A stretch of DNA of 64,000 bases from contig CAYTOA010000016.1 in NCBI GenBank assembly GCA_964439265.1, positions 1 through 64,000 of the forward strand. The letters run 5' to 3'. This DNA is from JAGVPT01 sp964439265. GTDB lineage: Bacteria > Bacteroidota > Ignavibacteria > UBA10030 > UBA8401. The position numbers and the translations under genes are program-made. Shown here piece by piece: positions 18,008-25,515 of the stretch; position 1 is the stretch's first letter, and every line of letters starts with the position of its first letter. The notes below the pieces were generated by a model. The model was not told the origin of the DNA. It did no database searches and saw only the letters and a program-made list of their open reading frames with translations.

Positions 18008-18907
18008 TTGAACTCCAGCCTCCTTCATTCAAAAGTCCTTTCATGGTACACCATCAACGGCCGCAGCCTGCCGTGGAGACGAACTCGAAATCCGTACCGC
18101 ATCCTTCTCTCAGAAATCATGGCACAGCAGACGCAAGTGAATCGCGTCGCCCTTTTTTACTCTTCATGGCTCAAGCAATTTCCTACCCTGTCAGACCTTG
18201 CACGGGGATCAAAAGGTGCTGTCCTGCGCCAATGGTCGGGCCTGGGTTACAACCGGCGCGCTCTTCGTCTGCACGTTCTCTCCAAACAACTTTCGGAAAA
18301 TGACGGCGGTAAACTTCCGCGCACAGTTGATGAACTGATTAAACTCCCCGGTATCGGAAAATATACCGCTCATGCCGTGGCGTGCTTTGCGTTCGGCGCT
18401 GAAGTTCCGGTCGTCGATGTGAACGTCCGCCGCATTTTCAGCAGGGTTTTCTGGAAGGCCGCCTCGGCAGACGACATAAGGCCGGAAAGAGATATCTGGG
18501 CCCTTGCGGAGAAAATCATCCCACAAAGGAAAGCAGCGGAATGGAACCAGGCCCTCATGGACCTCGGCGCGCTGGTGTGCACGGCGCGATCTCCCCGCTG
18601 CGGCTCGTGCCCGATCACCTCACTTTGTGCTTCGGCCTTTTCGGAGAATTTCAGGCTAAAACCATTGGTGAAAAGGAAACCCGAGCCGTCGTTCAAGGGA
18701 ATTCCGCGGCGGATCTACAGGGGTAGAATTTTGAAAGCCCTCCATGAAAAACCTTTGCCTCTCCTCCAACTGAGTGAACGGATCGTTGAACACTTTCATC
18801 CTCGGGACATGAAATGGATCATGCGTGTACTGGAAACGATGGAACAAGAAGCGCTGATCGCGATCCGGGGAAGCGGAGATAGAAGACTTATATGCATCGC
18901 GCAATAA
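18008..18907 (+). CDS. mutY: A/G-specific adenine glycosylase lacking the C-terminal Nudix-like domain
   Basis: 299 aa DNA glycosylase that removes adenine mispaired with 8-oxoguanine. Visible landmarks are SEIMAQQTQV with the catalytic Glu, the helix-hairpin-helix LPGIGKYTAHAV, the catalytic Asp in VDVNVRR, and a 4Fe-4S motif with spacing C-X6-C-X2-C-X5-C near residues 192-208. The start is a TTG at 18008; an in-frame stop lies just upstream and no ATG is available. Typical MutY (about 350 aa) ends with a MutT-like domain that reads 8-oxoG. Here the last 75 residues instead look like a small winged-helix tail (RGRILKALHEKPLPLLQLSE). A free-standing MutT gene precedes it by 25 bp and the Ogg gene overlaps its end. 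Confidence 0.9.
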   Translation: MNSSLLHSKVLSWYTINGRSLPWRRTRNPYRILLSEIMAQQTQVNRVALFYSSWLKQFPTLSDLARGSKGAVLRQWSGLGYNRRALRLHVLSKQLSENDGGKLPRTVDELIKLPGIGKYTAHAVACFAFGAEVPVVDVNVRRIFSRVFWKAASADDIRPERDIWALAEKIIPQRKAAEWNQALMDLGALVCTARSPRCGSCPITSLCASAFSENFRLKPLVKRKPEPSFKGIPRRIYRGRILKALHEKPLPLLQLSERIVEHFHPRDMKWIMRVLETMEQEALIAIRGSGDRRLICIAQ

Positions 18908-19539
18908 ACCGCCGCTATAAAGATCTCGGGGGTCTTATGGACGGCTACAATCAAAGACAACCGGCAATTCGAAGACGGTTGAACGACTTTCGTGCCGTCG
19001 CGCAGAAAGATTACTTCTATGAACTCGTATATTGTTTCATGACGCCGCAGTCGAGTGCGGTGAATTCGGCCAAAGCTCAGACGGTGTTGAGGATGCACGA
19101 TTTTCAAAATACCGAGATCGACCCCGAACGGCTTCTCCATCAGAAAGATTATTATATCCGTTTCCACAAGACGAAAGCAAAGCTGCTCGTCGAGATGAAG
19201 AAGCAATACGGGGCCATCCTCCAAAGATTATCAGACGGGGAATCGGCGTTTGAGAAGAGAAAATGGCTCGCGGAGAATGTCAAGGGGATCGGCTATAAAG
19301 AGGCAACGCATTTTTTACGCAACATTGGGTTGAACGACGGCCTGGCAATTCTCGACCGGCACATTCTGAAGAACCTGAAGAAGCATGGAGCCATCCGTTC
19401 GCTCCCAAAAACATTGACAAAGAAAAAATATCTCGAGCTGGAAGGGCGCTTCCAGAAATTTGCCGAAGATATCGGAATACCGATCGACGAACTTGATCTC
19501 CTGTTCTGGAGCAACGAAACGGGAGAAATTCTAAAGTGA
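18892..19539 (+). CDS. ogg: Ogg2-type 8-oxoguanine DNA glycosylase/AP lyase
   Basis: 215 aa HhH-GPD family enzyme of the compact Ogg2 type better known from archaea. It has the helix-hairpin-helix VKGIGYKEATHFLRNIG (near 125-141) followed by LAILDRHILKNL, containing the expected Asp, and ends with LDLLFWSNETGEILK, the characteristic Ogg2 C-terminus. It excises 8-oxoguanine and nicks the abasic site, doing the job of MutM/Fpg. The ATG at 18892 overlaps the mutY stop by 16 bases; an ATG at 18937 with a GGGGGT site five bases upstream is an alternative start. It completes a MutT-MutY-Ogg operon. Confidence 0.88.
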   Translation: MHRAINRRYKDLGGLMDGYNQRQPAIRRRLNDFRAVAQKDYFYELVYCFMTPQSSAVNSAKAQTVLRMHDFQNTEIDPERLLHQKDYYIRFHKTKAKLLVEMKKQYGAILQRLSDGESAFEKRKWLAENVKGIGYKEATHFLRNIGLNDGLAILDRHILKNLKKHGAIRSLPKTLTKKKYLELEGRFQKFAEDIGIPIDELDLLFWSNETGEILK

Positions 19540-19565
19540 ATCTTCTGGATAAATTCAGATGTTTG

Positions 19566-19629
19566 ACTCGCGCAAAAACGCAAAGCGATATTAAAATAAG
19601 ACATCTGCGGCTTTGCGACTTTGCGTGAG
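19566..19629. repeat. Inverted repeat downstream of ogg
   Basis: Arms CTCGCGCAAAAACGCAAAGC (19567-19586) and GCTTTGCGACTTTGCGTGAG (19610-19629) are reverse complements at about 17 of 20 positions, separated by 23 AT-rich bases. The CTTTGCG-type core is a frequent dispersed intergenic repeat, and a partial copy (GGCTTTGCGTGAGG) is seen near 44575. It may also act as a transcription end for the GO cluster, although there is no clean T-run. Confidence 0.6.
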
Positions 19630-19704
19630 ATGTTTTAAGATGTCATTAAAATAGTATTGTTTCGATTGAGGCGTTATACTGCCGCAATAGAACGGGGAAA
19701 TATT

Positions 19705-20862
19705 ATGTCACCACGAAAACCATTTTTGGTGCTCGGCGCCGGCCTGATGGGGAAAGCCATCGCATTCGACCTTGCGAACTCAGATCCCAAATTCACCGTG
19801 ACGCTTGCGGACATCGATCAGGTGAGGGCGCGGCAAACAGCGGCCGCCATCGATGCAGCGAGAGTTCGACCAAGAGGACTCGACGTCCGGGACCACGCGG
19901 AGCTTGTCCGATTGATGTCAGAGCATGCCGTCGTTGTCAGCGCGGTGACTTTTCATCTCAATTACCTTCTTACCAAGGCTGCACTTGAAGCCGGCTGCCA
20001 TTTTTGCGACCTTGGTCATGACGACGGCATTGTCGAACAACAATTGTCCGAAGCTGCTGCCGCGGAACGAGCAAACATAACGGCTGTTGTCAACTGCGGC
20101 CTCGCTCCCGGACTTGCGGATATTTTGGCAATGCATGCGTTTCGGCAATTCGATAGTGTCGATTCGCTGCAGCTGCGTGTCGGCGGGCTGCCGCAGCATC
20201 CCCATCCTCCTTTGAACTATCAACTCGTGTTCTCCGCGGAGGGGTTAGTAGAAGAATACTCTCTTAGAACCACGATCCTTCGGAACGGGAAAATTCAGAT
20301 GATCGAACCGCTCACGGAAGTAGATAGCCTTTCATTTCCGCCGCCGTTCGAAAATTTGGAGGCATTTCATACCGGAGGAGGAGCATCCCGCCTTCCTCAA
20401 TTGCTGGAGCAAAAAGTACAATCGCTCGAATACAAGACCATCCGCTACACCGGGCATTGCGAGAAAATAAAGCCGTTGTTTGACGTTGGTTTTGCGGACA
20501 GCTCGCCTGTGGCGCTGGGGAGCAATCTCGTCACAATGCGCGAATTATTTTTGGAATTGCTTAAAAAACGTCTTACATTTAACGAACCCGATGTGGTGCT
20601 GCTTCTGGTTACTGCCCGCGGAAGAAAGAACGGTGAGGAGAAGCGGCTTTCATACCGGATCATCGATCTATTCGATGAAGAGAATTCAATAACCGCGATG
20701 ATGCGAACGACGGCGTATCCGACCTCCATTATCGCGCAAATGATGCTCGACGGCACAATTTCAAAACGGGGCGTTTTCGCCGCGGAAGAAATCGTTCCCG
20801 CCGAGCCGTTGATCGCCGAGTTGAAAAGACGAAACGTCAACGTCGAGACGCACTACGACTGA
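19705..20862 (+). CDS. Saccharopine dehydrogenase-like oxidoreductase
   Basis: 385 aa protein with an N-terminal Rossmann fold (LVLGAGLMGKAIAFDLA, dinucleotide loop GXGXXG-like) and an acidic residue after the second strand (LADIDQ), followed by the saccharopine-dehydrogenase catalytic/dimerisation region with NCGLAPGLADILAMHA. Relatives include lysine-6-dehydrogenase and carboxynorspermidine dehydrogenase; the substrate cannot be chosen from sequence. The ATG at 19705 with upstream GGGGA is preferred to an upstream TTG. It is followed six bases later by yajQ. A role in amino-acid metabolism is likely but unproven. Confidence 0.8.
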   Translation: MSPRKPFLVLGAGLMGKAIAFDLANSDPKFTVTLADIDQVRARQTAAAIDAARVRPRGLDVRDHAELVRLMSEHAVVVSAVTFHLNYLLTKAALEAGCHFCDLGHDDGIVEQQLSEAAAAERANITAVVNCGLAPGLADILAMHAFRQFDSVDSLQLRVGGLPQHPHPPLNYQLVFSAEGLVEEYSLRTTILRNGKIQMIEPLTEVDSLSFPPPFENLEAFHTGGGASRLPQLLEQKVQSLEYKTIRYTGHCEKIKPLFDVGFADSSPVALGSNLVTMRELFLELLKKRLTFNEPDVVLLLVTARGRKNGEEKRLSYRIIDLFDEENSITAMMRTTAYPTSIIAQMMLDGTISKRGVFAAEEIVPAEPLIAELKRRNVNVETHYD

Positions 20863-20868
20863 CAGACT

Positions 20869-21369
20869 ATGGCCCAGCAGAACTCGTTCGATATTGTATC
20901 CGAAGTGAACATGCAGGAGGTCGACAATGCCCTCAATCAGGCGCAGAAAGAGGTCGCGCAGCGCTACGACCTGAAGGACTCGAAGTCGACGATCTCGTTC
21001 GACCAGAAAGAGAAGATCGTAACTCTCAGCTCGCTGAACGAGTTTACGCTCAAAAGCGTTGTCGATGTCCTCCAGAACAAATTGATCAAACGCGGCATCC
21101 ATCTCAAGTCCCTGGAATACAGCCCCGTAGAACAGGCAGCCGGCGGAACGGCTCGGCAGAAAATAACGCTGCGGGTCGGCATTGACAAAGAGAACGCGAA
21201 GAATCTCGTCAAGATCATCAAAGACACAAAGCTCAAAGTACAAGCTCAGATCATGGAGGAACAGATCCGGGTCTCCGGCAAAGACCGCGACGAGTTGCAG
21301 GCCGTGATCGCAAAATTGAAGGCACTCGATTTTCCCCTTCCACTTCAATTCATAAATTACCGGTCATGA
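20869..21369 (+). CDS. yajQ: YajQ family nucleotide-binding protein
   Basis: 166 aa, matching the DUF520/YajQ family along its whole length. It begins SFDIVSEVNMQEVDNA, has the typical QRYDLKDSKS and ends FPLPLQFINYR. YajQ proteins have two ferredoxin-like domains; members in Xanthomonas and Pseudomonas bind cyclic di-GMP and affect transcription. No c-di-GMP enzyme is in this window, so the ligand here is unverified. The last four bases overlap the ATG of the amidase gene, which implies translational coupling. Confidence 0.95.
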   Translation: MAQQNSFDIVSEVNMQEVDNALNQAQKEVAQRYDLKDSKSTISFDQKEKIVTLSSLNEFTLKSVVDVLQNKLIKRGIHLKSLEYSPVEQAAGGTARQKITLRVGIDKENAKNLVKIIKDTKLKVQAQIMEEQIRVSGKDRDELQAVIAKLKALDFPLPLQFINYRS

Positions 21370-23003
21370 ACAGAAACACTTTTCGGCATGTGCTGTTGTA
21401 TGTTGTGGGATTGTTCCCCGTGCTGATCGGTTCTCTCTCGTTCGCTCAGCAGCAGGACAGCTCGGAAATTTTCGTCGTCAAGAATCCAGCCGCATCGAAA
21501 TACGTGGGCGCTGTGACGGTAGGCGGGCTACGGTTCATTTCCCTTCCCGACCTGGTCCGCATGTTCGGACTGAACTACTTTTACAACGCGACGACGAAGA
21601 AGATGGAGATCAAGCTCAGCCGGGCCCAGATAAAACTCGCTTCTGAGAACTCATTCGTCATCGTAACCGATCTTGCGACGCGGAAGCAGACGGCTTTGCA
21701 GCTTCCGGTGCCCACGCATGCCGTCGGCGACACGCTGTACGCGCCGCTCTTGTACTTCCTGCCGATCTTCAATTCGATTTCTCAAACCGAACTGGCCGTC
21801 GATACCGCACGGGAAATTGCTCCGGCCGTAATTGATTCGACAGCCTCTGCGAAGCCCTTCGATATTTCCAGCATCACCGTGGAGAGCAGGAAGAATGGCT
21901 ACCTCATCCGCATTCATTCAGCGGTGAAGATCAACGACGCGGATCGATTTGTCCGCGATGATAATTGGCTGTATGTCACGCTCCCGAATGTCCGGGCCGA
22001 TACCTCGGCGCTCAACTCCGACACGTTGAATCCCGTCGTTGAGCAAATGCTTGCCGTCCAGTCGCCGACGTCCGCACAGATATCCTTTAAGCTGCGGAAA
22101 AAGATCTCCACATCGGAAATCGTGCAGGATGAAACGAGCACCGACCTTCTTGTCTCCATTCAAACCGCAACGCCGCCGTCGAAGAAAGAATTGGCTGCCG
22201 ATCGCAAGCGGCAGAAACAGGAAACGCAGCAAGCGCCGAATCGACCGGAAAACCTTCAAACACAACTCGATACGCAGCGGAAGAAATGGAAGCTCGACGT
22301 CATCGTCCTGGATGCCGGACACGGCGGCAACGACCCTGGAACGCTTGGGACCATCGGTACTCGGGAAAAGGATATTACGCTCGGCATCGTATTGAAGCTC
22401 GGAAAATTGATTGACGAACGCCTCCCGGATGTGAAGGTGGTGTACACCCGGAAGACCGACCGTTTCATTGAGCTGTACCGGCGCGGGCAGATCGCGAACG
22501 AGAATCAGGGAAAACTCTTCATCAGCATTCATTGCAATTCGTTGGAACGCAAGCCTTCGCCGACGAACGGATTTGAAATCTATTTGCTGCGCCCCGGCAA
22601 AACGGAGGATGCCATTAAGATCGCTCAGAAGGAAAATGCGGTCGTTCGCTTGGAAAAGGATTTCCAGGACCGGTATCAGGATATCACAGAAGAAAATTTC
22701 ATCATTCTGACGATGGCTCAGAGCGCCTATGTGCGCCAGAGCGAGCAATTCGCTTCGTTCCTCGAGGAGGAGATGGACAAAAAACTGTCGTCCGCGAGCC
22801 ATGGTGTAAAACAGGCCGGCTTCTATGTGCTCGTCGGCGCATCGATGCCGAACGTCCTTATTGAAACCGGATATCTTTCAAACCGGAAAGATGAGATGTT
22901 CCTTCGCAGTCCCAGCGGGCAGCAGGTCGTCGCAGAATCGATCCTTGATGCGTTGCGCCTATACAAGGCGGAGTATGAGAAATCATTGAAGGAAGGAAGT
23001 TGA
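21366..23003 (+). CDS. N-acetylmuramoyl-L-alanine amidase (Amidase_3)
   Basis: 545 aa secreted cell-wall hydrolase. A signal peptide (about 1-27, ending SLSFAQ) leads to an N-terminal region of about 30-250 resembling copper-amine-oxidase-N/AMIN-type domains used for envelope targeting. A basic linker (KRQKQETQQ) precedes the zinc amidase domain at about 315-535, with metal-binding motifs VLDAGHGGNDPG, SIHCNS and the catalytic Glu in LIETGYLSN. It cleaves the bond between MurNAc and the stem peptide, typically during daughter-cell separation. Its start overlaps yajQ by four bases. A REP-like palindrome follows immediately after the stop codon. Confidence 0.93.
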   Translation: MNRNTFRHVLLYVVGLFPVLIGSLSFAQQQDSSEIFVVKNPAASKYVGAVTVGGLRFISLPDLVRMFGLNYFYNATTKKMEIKLSRAQIKLASENSFVIVTDLATRKQTALQLPVPTHAVGDTLYAPLLYFLPIFNSISQTELAVDTAREIAPAVIDSTASAKPFDISSITVESRKNGYLIRIHSAVKINDADRFVRDDNWLYVTLPNVRADTSALNSDTLNPVVEQMLAVQSPTSAQISFKLRKKISTSEIVQDETSTDLLVSIQTATPPSKKELAADRKRQKQETQQAPNRPENLQTQLDTQRKKWKLDVIVLDAGHGGNDPGTLGTIGTREKDITLGIVLKLGKLIDERLPDVKVVYTRKTDRFIELYRRGQIANENQGKLFISIHCNSLERKPSPTNGFEIYLLRPGKTEDAIKIAQKENAVVRLEKDFQDRYQDITEENFIILTMAQSAYVRQSEQFASFLEEEMDKKLSSASHGVKQAGFYVLVGASMPNVLIETGYLSNRKDEMFLRSPSGQQVVAESILDALRLYKAEYEKSLKEGS

Positions 23004-23045
23004 GTGTAGCTACCGGGATCGCTTCAAGCGATCGAATAGCTATAC
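23004..23045. repeat. REP-like palindrome on the 3' side of the RAYT gene
   Basis: Core GATCGCTTCAAGCGATC (23017-23033) is a perfect 8-bp-arm palindrome, nested in an outer imperfect stem between TAGCTA at 23009-23014 and its partner at 23036-23041. The core has the same layout as the palindrome at 23657-23673 on the other side of the transposase gene. Confidence 0.75.
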
Positions 23046-23052
23046 AGCTGAT

Positions 23053-23628
23053 TCATCCGATAAAATACTTCGAAACACTTTCATCCGTCTTACCATCGTA
23101 TTCTTCAACAAACTTCTTGTAACCACCGCCCCCGCCGAAACACGAATTGCGGAGCCTTATGAACGTATCCGATGGCTCAAAGCCATTGGATGGGTAGCAT
23201 TGATCAACCCACCGCGAGTAATCTGAAAATTTCCATTCATGAGCGGAGAGAACTAATCTGGCCTTCACCGGATTCAGGTGAATGTACCTTACGAGGTGCA
23301 CCGCGTATCTATCCGAGTCAACGAGAATCGACTTTGTTTTGCCTTGAAATAATGAGCCGCTGTATCTGTATTTTTTATTGATCGCTTGAACATAAGAATT
23401 GAATGTGGTTTGGATCGTTTTGGAAATGCTTCCGCCTTGTTGCTGAAAAAGTAATAAGTGATAATGATTCGGCATCAGACAATACGCAATGACCGCAGTC
23501 GCGTGCTTATTGGTGTTAGTTGTAAGAAGGAGAAGGAGGTACTTGTAGTTTTCTTCGGAGAAGAAGATCTTCCCTTTGCGGGATCCCCTGTTGTAGACGT
23601 GGTAATAGTTGCCGTCGATGTATTTCAT
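23053..23628 (-). CDS. REP-associated tyrosine transposase (RAYT, Y1 family)
   Basis: 191 aa single-domain Y1 transposase. It shows the HUH pair in CLMPNHYHLLLF (His-hydrophobic-His), the N-terminal NYYHVYNRGSRKGKIF typical of RAYTs, and FQGKTKSILVDSDRYAVHLVRYIHLNPVKA, carrying the catalytic Tyr region. RAYTs are domesticated relatives of IS200/IS605 transposases thought to mobilise REP palindromes, nicking single-stranded DNA. The start ATG at 23628 follows a GGGGGG-rich Shine-Dalgarno region; upstream in-frame codons run through a palindrome and are not coding. Palindromes with a shared core lie on both sides, so the gene and its REPs may form one unit. It sits between convergent cell-wall and phenylacetate genes. 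Confidence 0.9.
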   Translation of the reverse strand: MKYIDGNYYHVYNRGSRKGKIFFSEENYKYLLLLLTTNTNKHATAVIAYCLMPNHYHLLLFQQQGGSISKTIQTTFNSYVQAINKKYRYSGSLFQGKTKSILVDSDRYAVHLVRYIHLNPVKARLVLSAHEWKFSDYSRWVDQCYPSNGFEPSDTFIRLRNSCFGGGGGYKKFVEEYDGKTDESVSKYFIG

Positions 23629-23649
23629 GTACCCCCCCTTTTTTTGCAA

Positions 23650-23680
23650 GCCAACCGATTGCTTAAAGCAATCGGTTGGC
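23650..23680. repeat. Perfect REP-like palindrome on the 5' side of the RAYT gene
   Basis: Fifteen-base arms (23650-23664 and 23666-23680) around a single A make a perfect palindrome; the core is GATTGCTTAAAGCAATC. Compared with 23017-23033 the T-A pair replaces C-G on both arms, so pairing is retained. Confidence 0.85.
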
Positions 23681-23690
23681 CAAGTGCATA

Positions 23691-24419
23691 TCATCCCCAA
23701 AACTTTCCCGTCGCAGCGATCTCCTTTAACAGCGGACAAATCCGGTAACGCTCTTCCCCCAAATCGGCATGCAACGCGGCGAGCACTGCTGTCACCTGCT
23801 TAAAACCGATCCTTTCCCCCCACTCAATCGGTCCGGAAGGGTAGTTCATCCCGAGCCGCATCGCAATATCGATGTCTTTGGGCAAAGCAACATCCTGCTG
23901 AACGGCGAACATCGCTTCATTGATGATTTGACACAGAATCCTCGGCAGCACCATTCCGACTCTATCCTGTACGATTGCGATCTCTTTTTTCAAGGAAATG
24001 AAGAATTTGCGTGCGACATCAATCGCTGATTCGCTTGTAAAGACTGTGGGTGAGACCTCGACAACCGAATTCCTCGTCAATGTCGGCAGCGCGGCAGTGC
24101 CGACAAGCCGATGCTTTCTTCTTATCCACTGCGACTGCTCAAGGACGGATATATTTACCGAGGATGTGAGAATGAGAGTAGATTCCGGAAGGGCTTTGTC
24201 CAGTGTCTCTAGGTTCTTTCTTTTGGCGTTGAGGTCGAGATTGCTGAGTTCGAGCGCGACGGAGACCTTTTTCGCGGAAGATTTCAGGCTCTTGATGCTT
24301 TCGGGGGATGTGATTTCGTAGCCGAATGCGGACACGAGCTCGCCATATTCAGCAACGAGAGGCTCGTCACCGACGATAAGCACCGACAGCTGTTTTTTTT
24401 GCAGCGAAGGCGATTTCAA
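23691..24419 (-). CDS. Second half of a split PaaH-type 3-hydroxyacyl-CoA dehydrogenase
   Basis: 242 aa. Residues of about 10-130 look like a reduced Rossmann-type domain without an intact nucleotide loop (LSVLIVGDEPLVAEYG). Residues of about 145-235 are a clear 3HCDH C-terminal helical domain (IINEAMFAVQQDVALPKDIDIAMRLG is split by the usual GMNYPSGPIEWGE). PaaH enzymes of about 475-500 aa carry exactly these two modules fused behind a normal dehydrogenase half. Here they form a separate frame starting at a TTG that overlaps the preceding TGA by four bases. It probably partners the 24416-25264 product. A frameshift in one ancestral gene, or a sequencing error, is the alternative. Confidence 0.75.
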   Translation of the reverse strand: MKSPSLQKKQLSVLIVGDEPLVAEYGELVSAFGYEITSPESIKSLKSSAKKVSVALELSNLDLNAKRKNLETLDKALPESTLILTSSVNISVLEQSQWIRRKHRLVGTAALPTLTRNSVVEVSPTVFTSESAIDVARKFFISLKKEIAIVQDRVGMVLPRILCQIINEAMFAVQQDVALPKDIDIAMRLGMNYPSGPIEWGERIGFKQVTAVLAALHADLGEERYRICPLLKEIAATGKFWG

Positions 24420-25264
24420 TAGTTGTAGAACCCTTTCCCAGTTTTCCTGCCGAGTTTCCCTGAATCCACCATTTGACGCTGGATCGGATGCGGGCGATAG
24501 CGCGGGTCGTTGAAGAATTGTTCGTAGACGGATTGCGTGACGGCAAAGTTGATATCGATGCCGATCAAGTCCATCAACTCAAACGGCCCCATGGAGAAGC
24601 CGCCTTCTCCCTTCACAATGCGATCGATGTCCTCTACCGAAGCAATTCCTTCTCCCAGAATTCGAAGCGCTTCGCCGTAAAACGGCCTCGCTACACGGTT
24701 CACAATAAATCCCGGCGTGTCTTTCGTGCAAACGCATGTTTTTCCCAGTTTCACCACGAACTCAATGCAGCGCTGCATTGTCTCCTTTGATGTCTGAGCG
24801 CCTTCAACAACTTCCACAAGTTTCATCGCATGAACCGGATTGAAGAAATGTAATCCGGCGACCCTGTCGGATCGTTTCACTCCCGAGGCTATTGCTGTAA
24901 CGGAAAGCGACGAAGTGTTCGTGGCAAGAATTGCGTCGGGTCGTGCGTCCGCTTCAAGATGTTTGAAGAGGTCTTTCTTAATCCGAAGGTCTTCGAGGAC
25001 GGCTTCGATGATGATATCGCAATGACCGAGGTCGGAGAGCTTTGTACGGGCGTGAATGCGGGAAAGGGCCTCTTTCATATCATCTTGCGAAAGCTTTTGC
25101 TTTTCCACACTCTTCTTCATTTCCGAGGTGACGCGAGCAATGCCGTTGAGAACGACCGTCTCATTGACGTCGTAGAGTGCGACATTTAAGTTATGAAGCG
25201 CCGCGACGCGAGCGATGCCCGTTCCCATTGTGCCTGCGCCTATAATCCCGAGTGAGAGAGACAT
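24416..25264 (-). CDS. paaH: 3-hydroxyacyl-CoA (3-hydroxyadipyl-CoA/3-hydroxybutyryl-CoA) dehydrogenase
   Basis: 282 aa NAD-dependent dehydrogenase. It has a Rossmann loop GIIGAGTMGTGIA at the N-terminus, the catalytic His in GLHFFNPVHAMKLVE, TPGFIVNR and GEGGFSMGPFELMDLIG, and stops at KTGKGFYNY, the end of the first helical domain. That length matches free-standing 3-hydroxybutyryl-CoA dehydrogenases. Next to paaA-D and paaG it most likely oxidises 3-hydroxyadipyl-CoA to 3-oxoadipyl-CoA. The frame ends in TGA overlapping the next gene. A heptamer repeat starts eight bases upstream of its ATG. Confidence 0.9.
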   Translation of the reverse strand: MSLSLGIIGAGTMGTGIARVAALHNLNVALYDVNETVVLNGIARVTSEMKKSVEKQKLSQDDMKEALSRIHARTKLSDLGHCDIIIEAVLEDLRIKKDLFKHLEADARPDAILATNTSSLSVTAIASGVKRSDRVAGLHFFNPVHAMKLVEVVEGAQTSKETMQRCIEFVVKLGKTCVCTKDTPGFIVNRVARPFYGEALRILGEGIASVEDIDRIVKGEGGFSMGPFELMDLIGIDINFAVTQSVYEQFFNDPRYRPHPIQRQMVDSGKLGRKTGKGFYNY

Positions 25265-25271
25265 GAGTCGG

Positions 25272-25306
25272 TTTTGAGTTGTAAGTTCTGAGTTCTAAGT
25301 ATTAAG
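25272..25306. repeat. Heptamer repeat block upstream of paaH
   Basis: Five 7-base units on the plus strand, TTTTGAG, TTGTAAG, TTCTGAG, TTCTAAG and TATTAAG, sharing the tail AAG/GAG. The block fills the Shine-Dalgarno and 5' leader region of paaH (minus strand). Confidence 0.75.
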
Positions 25307-25515
25307 CGTAGATCCCCGAAACCGAGAACTGGAATCGCGTATAACTAGTCGGGTACATCAATCTTTTTACGAAAATAGTCTTGTATTTACTTTTCGTGAC
25401 CCTGCGGCACAATTATACTTAATCGCTGGAATAAAGGCAATGCCGCATCTTGTTTTTGAAAGTGCAATTAAGTAGTTTCGTGCAATTTCCCTTTTTCACC
25501 TAATCTCAAAAGAAG

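Noticed and set aside
23629..23739. Longer N-terminus for the RAYT
   Set aside because: The extra codons run through the REP palindrome and the end of the next gene, and a strong Shine-Dalgarno site precedes the ATG at 23628.
24390..24397. A8 run as a programmed frameshift site joining the two PaaH halves
   Set aside because: The run lies downstream of the first frame's stop, so slippage there cannot bypass the stop.
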